Both the position numbers and the translations under genes were made by a program. Of a stretch of 64,000 bases of DNA, positions 11,521 through 21,827 are shown piece after piece. How positions within the stretch are numbered: the stretch's first letter is position 1; each line of letters opens with the position of its first letter. The notes below the pieces were generated by a model. That model worked only from the letters and a program-made list of their open reading frames with translations. It searched no databases and was not told the origin of the DNA. The stretch comes from Semisulcospira habei (Eukaryota; Mollusca; Gastropoda; Semisulcospiridae): contig BTPG01000005.1 of assembly GCA_036245525.1 (NCBI GenBank), positions 124,302,486 to 124,366,485 of the forward strand, read 5' to 3'.

Positions 11521-12540
11521 TACTTACTTACGCCTGTCACCCCTCCCAGGGTATAGGCCGTCGACGAGAGCCCTCCAGCGACTCCTGTCCTGTGCTTCTC
11601 CTTCGATTTTACTCCAGGTGGCTCCCAGTCTCTTGATGTCTGCTTGGAGGTCTCGATGCCAGGTGTTTCTCGGCCTGCCTCTTTTCCTCTTTCCGGGGGG
11701 GTTCCATGACAATGCCTGCCTAGTGATACTGGAAACTGGCTTTATCAGACTGTGACCAATCCATCCCCTCCCCATCTTCTTCATCCAATTTCATTCTCTG
11801 CTGTTATCTGCTCTGTTCTCTCCCAGAGTCTGACGTTGCTGATCTTCTCTGGCCAGTGGATTTTCAAGATTCTTCTAAGGCAACTGTTTATGAAGGTCTG
11901 TACTCTGTTGACTGTGGTTTTTGTCAACCTCCAAGTCTCTGCTCCATATAGGAGAACTGCTTTTACATTGGAGTTGAAAATCCGGACTTTGGTGTGTTGT
12001 GACAGCTCTCTGGAACTCCACACTTTTTTCAGCTGGAGAAAGACTGCTCTGGCTTTACCTATTCGTGCTCTGACATCTGCATCAGTGCCACCTTTTTTGT
12101 CGATGATGCTCCCGAGATAGGTGAAGGACTCCACCTCCTCCAACGGGGTGCCAGCAAGCAAGACTGGTTCTTCCCTCAGCCTCATTGTCTTTGTTTTCTG
12201 TTTGTGGATGGTGAGGTCCACTTGGGACGAGATGTCAGCAAGCCTCGTGGTCTTGTCCTGCATTTGTTGATGAGTGTGGGACAGTAAAGCCAAGTCGTCT
12301 GCAAAATCGAGGTCGTCAAGCTGTGTCCACAGTGTCCACTGTATTCCGCTTCTTCTCTGCTCTGTGGTCCTCTTCATGACCCAGTCTATGGCCAGTAGGA
12401 AGAGGAACGGAGACAGCAAACACCCCTGCCTGACGCCAGTTCTGAACTGGAGCTCCCTGGTGAACTGCCCTTCATGGATCACGCGACATGTCATGCCATT
12501 GTAGCTGCTCTTGATCAGGCAGACGAGTTTTGTGTCGTAT
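11521..12540 (-). mobile_element. RTE-type LINE, 5'-truncated copy
   Basis: The minus frames read from TGVRQGCLLSPFLFLLAIDW through LDDLDFADDLALL (intact catalytic FADD), VESFTYLGSIIDKKGG, KAVLLYGAETWRLTK and the basic tail ending LYPGRGDRRK. A frame break near 11780 separates the last segment. The 3' end is the TAAG repeat at 11521-11530. The element stops abruptly at about 12540, a typical 5' truncation. It is better preserved than the copy at 1752-4080. Confidence 0.9.
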
Positions 12541-12594
12541 TATAATGTGCACAGTGTAAAACATCCTTGCGCTGGGACCATACGGCGTTGAGGC

Positions 12595-13220
12595 GTGTCC
12601 CCTGGGTGGTGGATAGATGGTCCTTCGTGAGAGGGGTGCACCAAATGAAATAAGGTGCCGTGAACCAACATGGTCAAAGGGAAGGAGACTCCGACAGAAA
12701 ACCCCTGGTCCTCCTAGTAAGGGGGTTGGGCGTGGGGGTAGCTTCCCCCCCCTGCAAATAAGGAAATGGCTACAAAAACGCCGACTAATAGACCAACAGC
12801 AATTCCTTTCCTAGAGGAGGAAGGTTCTTCTACCAGAAGATTTATGACTTGTGGTGAAAGCCGTAAGTCTTCGGAAGCCACAAGACCAAGCCGCCTCTCT
12901 CTATCCAGGGACACAATCATGGGCACATGGAATGTCAAGACCATGTACCAGAGCGGCAAGGCCGCCCAGATAGCAGCGGAAATGCAAAAGTACAACCTTG
13001 CCCTGCTAGCTATCACTAGGCAGGCATTGTCATGGAACCACCAGGGAAAGAGGAAAAGAGGCATGCCAAGAAACACCTGGCGTCAAGACCTCCAAGCAGA
13101 CATCAAGAGACTGGGAACCACCTAGAGTAAAATCGAAGGAGAAGCACAGGACAGGAGTCGTTGGAGGTCTCTCGTCGACGGCCTATACCCTGGGAGGGGT
13201 GATAGGCTAAGTAAGTAACA
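12595..13220 (+). mobile_element. Internally deleted RTE LINE derivative
   Basis: A leader (12595-12765) is followed by the start of the LINE protein: [10 protein letters not shown], then [20 protein letters not shown], the first strand of the endonuclease. At about 13010 it jumps directly to the element's C-terminus (ITRQALSWN to SLVDGLYPGRGDR) and the TAAG tail. Roughly the central 2.5 kb (most of the endonuclease and all of the polymerase) is missing. One stop interrupts the C-terminal frame at 13123. It lies head-to-head with the truncated copy on its left. Confidence 0.85.
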
Positions 13221-13344
13221 ATGTAAAACATAAACTTAAAAACTTAAACTGCACAATCATCATCATAACCCTTAGTGAAAACAAGTAAACATGCTATTCA
13301 CATTCATAAAAAGGTAAGCCTTTCATTTAAAATCCATATTTTTT

Positions 13345-13560
13345 AATTCGGAATACACCAGTGTGTGAAATAAGTTTGACTAAGATAGTTCAAGGGTAGT
13401 GCCAGAATAGCTTGGCGCCTCTAGGCGCCAAGCTATTCTGGCACCACCCTTGAACTAAAGCCATTGGTCCATATCCTTATCTGTAGGTACTATAATGTAG
13501 CTTGCATGTGGCAGTGTACAAACTTGAAGCTTTTAGCCCTAGTATATGGGTTTATATAAA
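13345..13560. repeat. Palindromic element, family D
   Basis: The core arms AGTTCAAGGGTAGTGCCAG and CTGGCACCACCCTTGAACT meet at GGCGCCTCTAGGCGCC-like sequence. The outer sequence (GTGTGTGAAATAAGTTTGAC and CCATATCCTTATCTGTA) is shared with the copies at 41295 and 61900. TTAA is clear only on the left (TTTTTAATTCGG). Confidence 0.75.
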
Positions 13561-13759
13561 TGCATCACTTGCGTAGCAACTCGTGAAAGCATCCAATATT
13601 AGGTGAACATCATACACAAAAAGATTACATCCAAACACACAGATGTACTGCATCACAACACGTGCAGTTCATAACGCACAATACTGCTTCACTTGTCATG
13701 ATTTCTGGTACCATTCTAAGCACTATGTGAAAGTTATGAAGTGTCGAGAAGTGTATAGT

Positions 13760-14567
13760 TAAGGTCAAAGACTGGATGACTTGCTACAGACTCAAGTTAA
13801 ATGATGACAAAACAGAGAGCATGCTTGTTGGTACTCGAGCTAGAACATCTGCCTACAGCAGTGATCACATTTCCATAGGTGGCCATGATATTTCTTTCAA
13901 ATCCGATGTAAAATATCTGGGTGTATTCCTGGATTTGAGTTTATCGATGGAAAAACAGGTTGGCCATCTTTGCCACACTGCCTACCTGGAGCTCCGCAGA
14001 ATAGGCATGATCAGATCCTTTTTTCTCGCATTCTGTCCCGTCTAGATTACTGTAATTCTTGGTCTTGCTGGTATCTCATCTGATCAACTCACTCGCATTC
14101 AACGTATCCAGAATAATGCAGCCCGGTTAGTCCTTCGCAAAAAACGCACTGATCATGTCGCACCACTGCTAAAGCATCTCTACTGGTTACCTGTCAAACA
14201 GAGAATAGAGTACAAGCTGGCCACTTTACCATACAAACACTATGACAATACGCTTACTGCATATCTGTCTTTTTCCCTTGCATCACACAATTCTAGTAGA
14301 AGTCTACGCTCAAGCTCACAGAAACTGCTTGTTCAGCCCAGAGTCAGCCTAAAAACTGCTGGTGCCTGTTCTTTTAGTTATCAGGCCCCTCACATCTGGA
14401 ACTCACTTCCATTCCACTGCATGTCCGTCTATCCCCTACCCTGATGACCTTCAAAACAAATTTGAAGACCCATCTTTTCCAGGTAGCATATCAAGATTAG
14501 CTTAGTCTGGATGTGCTGCCTGGAAATGTTGGCTGTTTTCGTATATGGGTAGCCCATGTAGGTAGGC

Positions 14568-14602
<35 letters not shown>

Positions 14603-14775
14603 CGTGTTAGAAATGCGCCTACATGGTGCGAGCAGGTGTTTATTTAAAGAGTGAGTGTGTTCTAATTTTTCTCCTTTTTAATATTATTTTTATGTGCTGT
14701 AAAGCGCTCCGAGCTTGCTGTCCGTGGGGAAGGGCACTATATAAAAGCTATGTATTATTATTATTATTATTATGA
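13760..14775 (+). mobile_element. CR1/L2-like LINE 3' end
   Basis: The frame 13776-14045 encodes reverse transcriptase C-terminal motifs (RLKLNDDKTESMLVGT and VKYLGVFLDLSLSMEKQV). Broken frames continue as NNAARLVLRK-like, HLYWLPVKQRIEYKLA-like and FKTNLKTHLFQVAYQD. A GT microsatellite interrupts the 3' region (14567-14600). The tail has AAAGCGCTCCGAGC, GGCACTATATAAAAGC and an ATT repeat (14750-14773). It is a 5'-truncated pseudogene. Confidence 0.85.
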
Positions 14776-14788
14776 AAAGATCCTTACA

Positions 14789-14882
14789 CTATGATAATTC
14801 CAGGGTAGTGCCTGATTAGCATGGCAACTGGACAAGTGCCAAGCTAACCAAGCACTACCCTTGAGCTATCATGGTCAATCTA
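14789..14882. repeat. Palindromic element, family A (core only)
   Basis: Arms TGATAATTCCAGGGTAGTGC and GCACTACCCTTGAGCTATCA pair. It follows the LINE ATT tail directly, and TTAA ends are not seen. Confidence 0.65.
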
Positions 14883-15259
14883 CCTTCTGTTTGCTGGTGC
14901 TGAAAGTGACAGAGATATTTATCACAGACTTCATTTCCAAAACTGTTTGATAAGATCCTTGACTGTCAAAGTTCTGCTCAGCAACTGTGATCGCATCACC
15001 GAGTGTTTTCTGCTTGAAGACGATGGTTCTCATTGTGCACCGATAGTGGACACCTGACGACTGCTCTGATGGAGAACCTCGCTCGATCAAATCCACTTGG
15101 GGATCGCATGCCTGGAATTTGCAGTAAACAACAAAAACAAAGTCAGTTTGAAACCAATTACTTGCTGATCAAAAAAATTGATAGAGAAAAGAACTGCAAC
15201 AAAAAAAAAAAACTTTAAACACAAAAGGCAAAACCTGTATGGCTCATGTGTGTGACTAA

Positions 15260-15900
15260 TTCACATAAGAAGTGTTACCTTGACCTTTCCAACAGGTCAC
15301 TGTAATGAGCAAGTGTTCCAGTGTCTAACATAAATAAAGGGTTGGCTTTTGTACTAGCAATATCCAAGTTTTCTCAAAATGTATGCATTTTCCACAAATT
15401 TGTCAACCCTCCATGACCCTTTACATTTGTGAGGGGTCAACTAAATTAGTATGCACAGAAAAGTGTTATCAGTACCATTATGCCAAATTTGATTAAAAAG
15501 TTTGCAAAAACTTTAATAAAAAATAAAATTCTATCAAAAATTGGCACTTTTCACACACTTGCTGACCTCCTGTGACCCTTTGCCTTTCCAAGGGGTCATC
15601 CAAATTTGTGTGCATAAAAAGGCCTCGCCATCAGCTATCACTATACAAAGTTTGGGTTTTAAGTTGAAAATAGTATTAATTTTGAGGGAAAAAACGTGGC
15701 TATTTCTGGACAACCCCCACCCCATGACCCTTGACCTTTGTGAGTCGACCACTCAATAGTATGCACAGAAAGGTATTATTATCAGATACCTTTGTGCCAA
15801 ATCTGATTGAAAACTTTGCAAAAACTTTGATTCAAAATTACAATTCTATCAAAATCTGGCATGTGTTACCAAGTGTTATGCTTATCCAAAAGAGTGTAAT
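15260..15900. repeat. Dispersed repeat with about 150-bp sub-units and TGACCTTTGACCTT-like motifs
   Basis: Sub-units share the order gaccttt-c-aggggtca, then AATTAGTATGCA, cagaaaggt, then a pyrimidine-flanked CCAAATTTGATT-like block. The same family recurs at 57930-58930. No coding potential is recognised. Confidence 0.75.
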
Positions 15901-15999
15901 CTGAGGAGATAGCACAACATGAGTTGATAACTACACACTATACCAAGAAAAACGTTCTAAAAGTGTGAAAAGCTGCGAAATCGGCAACCCCAAAAGTAG

Positions 16000-16250
16000 G
16001 GCATTTCCAGGTACCACAAAAGAACCTCTGCTATTCAAAATCTATGGGTCGCAGAACTTTTTTTTTTCTTCAATGTTTAAATGTTGTTGTTTTTTTCTCT
16101 GATTCTGTAAAGAAACTCCACGAAATTGGGACACTTCCAGGTGCCGCAAAAGAACCCCTGCTGTACAAAATCCACGGATCACAGAATATTTATTTTCTAT
16201 AATATGTTTAAACGGTTTCTTTTTTCTCTGATTCTGCAAAGAAACACTTT
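16000..16250. repeat. Tandem duplication, about 123 bp by two
   Basis: Units at about 16000 and 16123 share TTTCCAGGTACCACAAAAGA-like, TCTGATTCTGTAAAGAAAC-like and GTTTAAA blocks. Confidence 0.75.
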
Positions 16251-17400
16251 GAAAACGAGCTGCTGCTTGTAAAAACGAACTTGGAAAACGTGTATGCCTA
16301 GCGCAACCTACGTTGTTATTTCACCATGACGATAAAAATGATTGACTGCTGATACAGTGGTTTTGTCAGTGACTTTTTGGTTGAAACAGCTGCAAGTATT
16401 AATCAGTATTAACTGTCTTCTGGCTTTTCACTGAAAATCGTTCACTACACTGACCAATTGGTCTCAAAGCATGCAGCGCCATATTTTTGTCAAACTGTTG
16501 CGCCTCACCTTTTGCTTATATCGGTGAAATTTTCCATGCTTTCACATGCTGATTTTCTCAAACGCAAGCCCACCCACAGTCCTTTCACCAGCAGTTTCTT
16601 TCACAATGGCGACGATGCGGCGGAAAGGTATGGGAATTCTAATTTTTGTCAAGATGTACCTGTTTGTTGGACACGACATCAGTGTTATGAACAACATAAA
16701 ACGTGACGTGTTTACAAATAACTGTATACATTTAGCACACTACCTATTGCTATTTCAATTTGATGAAGACATTGATCAAGTACCACTGTCTTGCACTGCA
16801 TTTTGTCGCAAATGCCATCAACTCCCCTGAAGCTAACAGTAAAAATGTTTAAACATGCAAGTGTGTGTGATGTGTGAAGCACAGCATTTATCCATAAGAC
16901 AAAGTTCCCCAACAATTTTTTAAACGACGTGCGCAGGTCAACTAAAGCTGACATCAGCCTAAGACCCTTTGTGCACAGGCATATACTATATATATATAGG
17001 GTCATGAAAAGACTAATGCACCATTAGTCAATGTGTGAGAGATGTGACCGGCCAGGAGATGAACAAAAGACAGCCGGCTTTTTCTGCTTGACAGAACATG
17101 TGACTGAAGTAACGATGCACATCAGAAACTCAGGTGTTGGACGGAGAATAGTTTCACTGCTGATTGAATTTACACAAATGGTGCTCAGACTCGAAGCAGA
17201 TGCTCTGGATTTTTATTGATTGTATATGGGCAAAATAATTTGTCCAAATTTGAAATGTTACAAGCAACACTGACAAGTGCCATAATGGTAATACAACGTC
17301 GGCTTGGAATATTTTGCATTTCACACATGAGTTCATGGTTGTATTTAAATGAGTTGTTTCTTTAAATCTGTCTTTTGCCTTGTGTTTTTTTTTTTTTTTA
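16251..17400. other. No gene supported
   Basis: A short start-plus-donor pattern (ATGGCGACGATGCGG, then AAAG before GTATGG at 16627) could be a first exon, but no following exon is recognised. The rest is A/T-rich. Confidence 0.4.
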
Positions 17401-17402
17401 GT

Positions 17403-17428
17403 CCCTTCTATTCATAGAAGGGACTTTT
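17403..17428. repeat. Short perfect palindrome
   Basis: AGTCCCTTCTAT faces ATAGAAGGGACT with a two-base centre, at the left edge of a repeat-rich block. Confidence 0.7.
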
Positions 17429-17592
17429 TAGGACCGGTTACGGTCAGGGCGAACTTAATAGCATATGTCCATGATGTCACAAAGGCGGGCAGGCTAAAAC
17501 TCTAACAATTGAAGTAACAAGATAAAAATTATGTCATGTCTAGTTACGCAAACCTCACTGCTGAACGTGCATTTGGCGCGAAGGCGCCGTAT

Positions 17593-17960
17593 GTGCGTAT
17601 GTATGTATGTATGTATGTATGTATGTATGATTGTATTATGTGTGTGTGTATGTATGTAAACAAGAGAATCTCCGATATTTCTGTACACACAAGCTTGAAA
17701 CTCGGCGAAATACTTTCTTAAGTGGGTGGCTGGCTAAGACATCCTCTGAGCATATTGTAATTGAATGTCTCATTAAAGACATAAAGTTTGACAACCGTTC
17801 AGTATAGGAAGTCCGTTGACCCAGATTAGAGTCCGTAATTTTAGTCATATTTTCTTGAACTTTTGCATATATAGCTAGTTTGGAGAAAGACATTGGATGA
17901 GTTCGTTAGCCAGCTTTGTATCCTTTCAACTTCCTCATTAAAAATTAATTCTTTTCAGAA
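17593..17960. repeat. (GTAT)n microsatellite plus dispersed repeat
   Basis: A GTAT run (17593-17635) precedes a unit with AGAGTCCGTAATTTTA, TAGCTAGTTTGGAGAAAG and GAGTTCGTTAGCCAGC. The same arrangement, a GT run then the same unit, occurs at 48718-49180. Confidence 0.7.
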
Positions 17961-17983
17961 ACTAATTAAAGCAGTAAAACCTT

Positions 17984-18015
<32 letters not shown>
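17984..18015. repeat. Poly-G tract
   Basis: About 32 consecutive G, a potential quadruplex-forming tract and a likely sequencing or assembly weak point. Confidence 0.9.
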
Positions 18016-18029
18016 CTTCCATATGCATT

Positions 18030-18165
18030 ACTTTCAGTTCACTTACTTAGCGCACCCCTCTTTCCTATCTTTTGTGTGTGTGTGTGTGCTTGGACCAAAG
18101 TAGATCTATGATCATTGGTCTATCATGCACACTTCTCTCCCTTGACAGTGCTTTTTCCTACTCAC
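18030..18165. repeat. Dispersed repeat, related to 33225-33375
   Basis: Both copies share TTAGCGCACCCCTCT, TTTGACCAAAGTA-like sequence, ATCTATGATCATTGGT and a TGACAGTGCTTTT-like end. Confidence 0.7.
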
Positions 18166-18312
18166 TTGGTAGTTTTTTCTAAATTACAAGCACTGGCAGT
18201 CAACCCTTTCGGTCTAGTTTTTTTTAGTAAAAAACCTTGACTTCTAGAGAAAGTCAGACAGTGCTGGTGACGTAAAAAAAAGCAACTTCGTCACCACGCA
18301 GACATATGACGT

Positions 18313-18316
<4 letters not shown>

Positions 18317-18384
<68 letters not shown>
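18317..18384. repeat. (TC)n microsatellite
   Basis: A pure CT dinucleotide run. Confidence 0.95.
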
Positions 18385-18388
<4 letters not shown>

Positions 18389-18406
18389 CTTTCTCAACTC
18401 ACACAT

Positions 18407-19112
18407 ATGCGCGCATCTCCAAGAGGCATAGATCCTCATGTGCCCAGAGGGCGCATGAACATCTCTGCCTATTGAGAATGTTTATAGAGCACGCATGCAC
18501 TCACGCACACTTACTGCACACACATACACAAACATCGATGCGCTTTCAGAAGAGCATGCAAGTGTACTTAGCATAGTATGTAGCTAGGTAAAGTCAACCT
18601 GATTTCACACAAATTATAGCAAGACTGAAATTGTACTGTTAAATTCTAGTTTTGTCACCATTTTCGCAGGTCTTGAATCGAAAGCAAAACTCATATGCGT
18701 TAAATATAACTTACGTAAAAACAAAAAAATACGTCATGACAAATGACGTTTGACAAACCAATGACACATTTGCGCGCATCTCCAAGAGGCATAGATCCTC
18801 AAGTGCCCGGAGGGTGCATGAACATATATGCCTCTTGATGATGTTTGCAGCGTGCGCATGCACGCACGCACACGAATACACATCGACACACTTTCAGAAG
18901 AAAATGCAGGTGTACTTAGTAGCATGTAGCTAGATAAAGTCGATCTGATTTCACACAAATAATAGCAATACCGAAATTGAACCATGTGAAATTCTAGTTT
19001 TGTCACCATTTTCGCAAGTCTTGAAGCGAAAGCGAATCTTATATCACGTTAAATATAAAATCACGTAAAAACAAAAAAATACGTCATGACAAATGACGTT
19101 TGACAAACGAAT
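18407..19112. repeat. Tandem duplication, two units of about 340-360 bp
   Basis: Units 18407-18766 and 18773-19112 each begin TGCGCGCATCTCCAAGAGGC and end with ATACGTCATGACAAATGACG. A worn family C palindrome (AAGAGGCATAGATCCTCA) opens each unit. The ends carry inverted CRE-like sites. Confidence 0.85.
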
Positions 19113-19223
19113 GACCATATGCACTGTGCGCGCCCTTATAGAGTTCACTATGACCCATTGGCACATCTGCAAGGTTTTCTCAAAAGAAGATATTTCAACA
19201 TCAGAATCAAGTCAAAGACAAAA

Positions 19224-19420
19224 GGTAGAGACCCTTGACAGCTCAGACAGCTCTCATATCGAAGGGACTTTGTGGGTTATGGTTCATCCCATCATGTTTT
19301 AATGGACGCAATCTCTCTCTCTCTCTCTCTCTCTCTACAACAGGTAGAGACCATTGACAGTGAGGACAGCTTTCATAATCATATACAAGGGACTTTGTGG
19401 GTCATATGTCCCATTTTGTT
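19224..19420. repeat. Short tandem duplication split by (TC)n
   Basis: GGTAGAGACCCTTGACAG and GGTAGAGACCATTGACAG start the two units, and each ends with AAGGGACTTTGTGGGT. A TC run (19311-19334) lies between them. Confidence 0.8.
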
Positions 19421-19578
19421 TGTATTGTGCCATTCCCACTGGATCGTTGTTTGAAACATACATATTTTATCTAGGCCTACTACAGTTTTTTTTTCTTAAT
19501 GTAAAGACAATAAGCTTTGCAACTGTTATGAATCTTGTATGTATGTCTGTTCAAGCTCATGGGTTGGTGGTGGAGTAG

Positions 19579-20728
19579 GAGGGGGGGGGGGGGGGGGGCT
19601 AAGTTTGCCAGTTTCCTATGCAGACTCACAATTATTAATCGGGTCTACGAAATGTGAAAATCATTAGACCAATTGTATCATACGGCTTCCCCTAGAATTG
19701 ACCAACACACTAAAGGCCTGGTTTCCCCATGTTGCTTTTAAAGCAATATATACATATATATCACAGGTCATGTGCAGGGAAGGAAAAATAATGCCACACG
19801 TTCAGAATGTGTTGCTGCTTTCTCAATAATATTTTACTGAAACAAAGCCCATATTAAGCCATTAAACGCGTTTGAGTCTGAATAACTCTATTCACGAGTA
19901 ATGTTTGAAATTAAAAGGCTTCACTTTGACTTCCGTGTCAGTAAACTGCGACCACGCACGCATTCGAAAATCATTAATTTGCATTTACTAAACGTATACA
20001 TGTGTGTATGGATGTGCGCGCAGGCACTAGGCAAGTGTATCAGTTCGTGCGACCAAACTGAGACTTGATCACTCTAGAGCCACTTCGCTATAAATAGAGT
20101 CTTTGGTGCGACCCCTTTCACCACCGAGCTATCCTCCCACTCCAAAGAAAAAAGAATCAGTACTATTGTCGCGTATCATTCTATGTCAGTTTAAAGGTTT
20201 GATAAATGCCAGGAGACCAAATGACAAACCAAGAGATAGAAAATATGTCTGTTATATATCAGAGAGTAAAGCCTCATAAAACGTGTGCTTTAATCGACTT
20301 AAAAAAAAAAAAAAGCGGCATAAAAAAAACACCACTGAGGCTTCGTCCGTGTTGAATTAGTCGTAGGTCCATCGCCAAGGAGAGGGAGACGGGGCTATTA
20401 GACTATCATATGGTAAGGTGGTGGGTGGGTGAGGGTCAAGCTATCATCACTTATAATTTCCGAACCAGCGCTTGATGACGGCATCGTGTTTGTTCAGGAC
20501 CCTCCCTTTCCCCTTTTTAGCACCAGCCAGCAGTCAGCGGCCTGAAAGCCAGCTCAGTCTTTCTCTTTCGTTATATTACTGAGCGACTGGCAAACCGCAG
20601 GTAGTGCGTTGAAATATCTGAACTATTTGTTGTTGTTGTTGTTTTTTTAAATGCGGGCTAATTGAACTGATAGATTCGATGACGGAACACAGTGTGACAC
20701 CAAATTTCGAACTGAATTTTGAAACAAT
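19579..20728. other. No gene recognised
   Basis: A G tract (19579-19598) and otherwise unremarkable A/T-rich sequence. Confidence 0.5.
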
Positions 20729-20734
20729 ATTTAA

Positions 20735-20971
20735 CAGGGCTGGATCAATCAGTTTGGCAAGGGGGTGGGGGTGCTCAACTTTTGTAATTGACGGTACAGT
20801 GGAAAGAGGGGTCGGGGGGGGGGGGGTAGGAGGTGTTGCAACTATAACATTGAAGCACCCCCCTCCTTCTCGGACCATGTTGTGGACTGGCAGTGAATGA
20901 TTTTTTTTTTAAAGGGGGGGGGGGGGGGCGATGTAGTACCAAAGCACCCCCTCCCCCTGGATCCGGCCCTG
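20735..20971. mobile_element. Short hAT-like MITE
   Basis: Ends CAGGGCTGGATC and GATCCGGCCCTG are inverted repeats. Both sides are flanked by ATTTAA (20729-20734 and 20972-20977), a probable target duplication. The interior is rich in G and C runs and has no transposase. Confidence 0.65.
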
Positions 20972-21642
20972 ATTTAATTGCATAGATTGTGGATTTAATA
21001 TGTACACTACATACGTATCATAAATCCACATTTATATCAGTGCCCACACAGTTTCGTATAGTATGTGCAACTCTACTTCTTCTTAGTCCACTCTACGCCG
21101 CTTTAACCAGTAATAACGTCCTCAACTTTAGGATGCAAACGAGGCCGATCCATATATATAAATGACTAAATGACAATCAAACAGCGGAGCCCTTTGATTC
21201 AGTCTCAGCAGCCTTTACGACATGCATGAACTTATGAAAATATATGCCTCTTGTAGGCGGAAGGCCCTGGATGAGCAAAATAATTCCGCAGTGTATTAAT
21301 CCTCCGGGGAATCTTCAAGTTATAAGGGTGTAAATTAGGCCTGCAAAATGCACAGATTCCCATCAGCCGATTCAATCTCTGGGGGTTCATGGTGATCTGT
21401 TTCAATCGCAGTTGTACTGGTCTGACTTAGACACTGTTTCTAGGCAAAATGAAGACCAGAAAAGAAAGGGAAACGGAGTGTTGCGTCGATGACAAGTCAA
21501 CTGCACAAGACTAACATTGGGCTATCGGTGCCAGCTTGATGAGTTTCTGACCTAACCCCGCGGTCAGGGGGTTTAACGGATTTCCCTGAAATTTCAGGAA
21601 CTCCGGTACGGTTGGCCAAAACACCGTGAAGTAAGTCATTAG

Positions 21643-21670
21643 TACATGTATTAAGTACTTAATACATGTA
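21643..21670. repeat. Perfect 28-bp palindrome
   Basis: ACATGTATTAAG then its exact complement around AGTACT. Related ACATGTATTAAG blocks follow near 21724 and 21763. Confidence 0.8.
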
Positions 21671-21777
21671 TTAAGGCAGCCAATGAATAGTCCAGATATC
21701 GACACACGTGACAGACTTTTAACATGTATTAAGTCAGCAGTAGATGCAATAAATACTTAATACATGTACTATTGAAT

Positions 21778-21786
21778 CAGCCAATC
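21778..21786 (+). promoter_or_regulatory. CCAAT box upstream of a putative first exon
   Basis: GCCAATCAA lies about 45-50 bp before the ATG at 21828, and another GCCAATGAA is near 21677. Position and sequence fit a CCAAT box, but no expression evidence exists here. Confidence 0.35.
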
Positions 21787-21827
21787 AAAGCAGCGCTTAC
21801 AGTTTGCAAAATGTGTTGTGAGTAAAC

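Noticed and set aside
16606..16632. Possible first exon MATMRRK before a GTATGG donor
   Set aside because: Too short to judge and no downstream exon is recognised.
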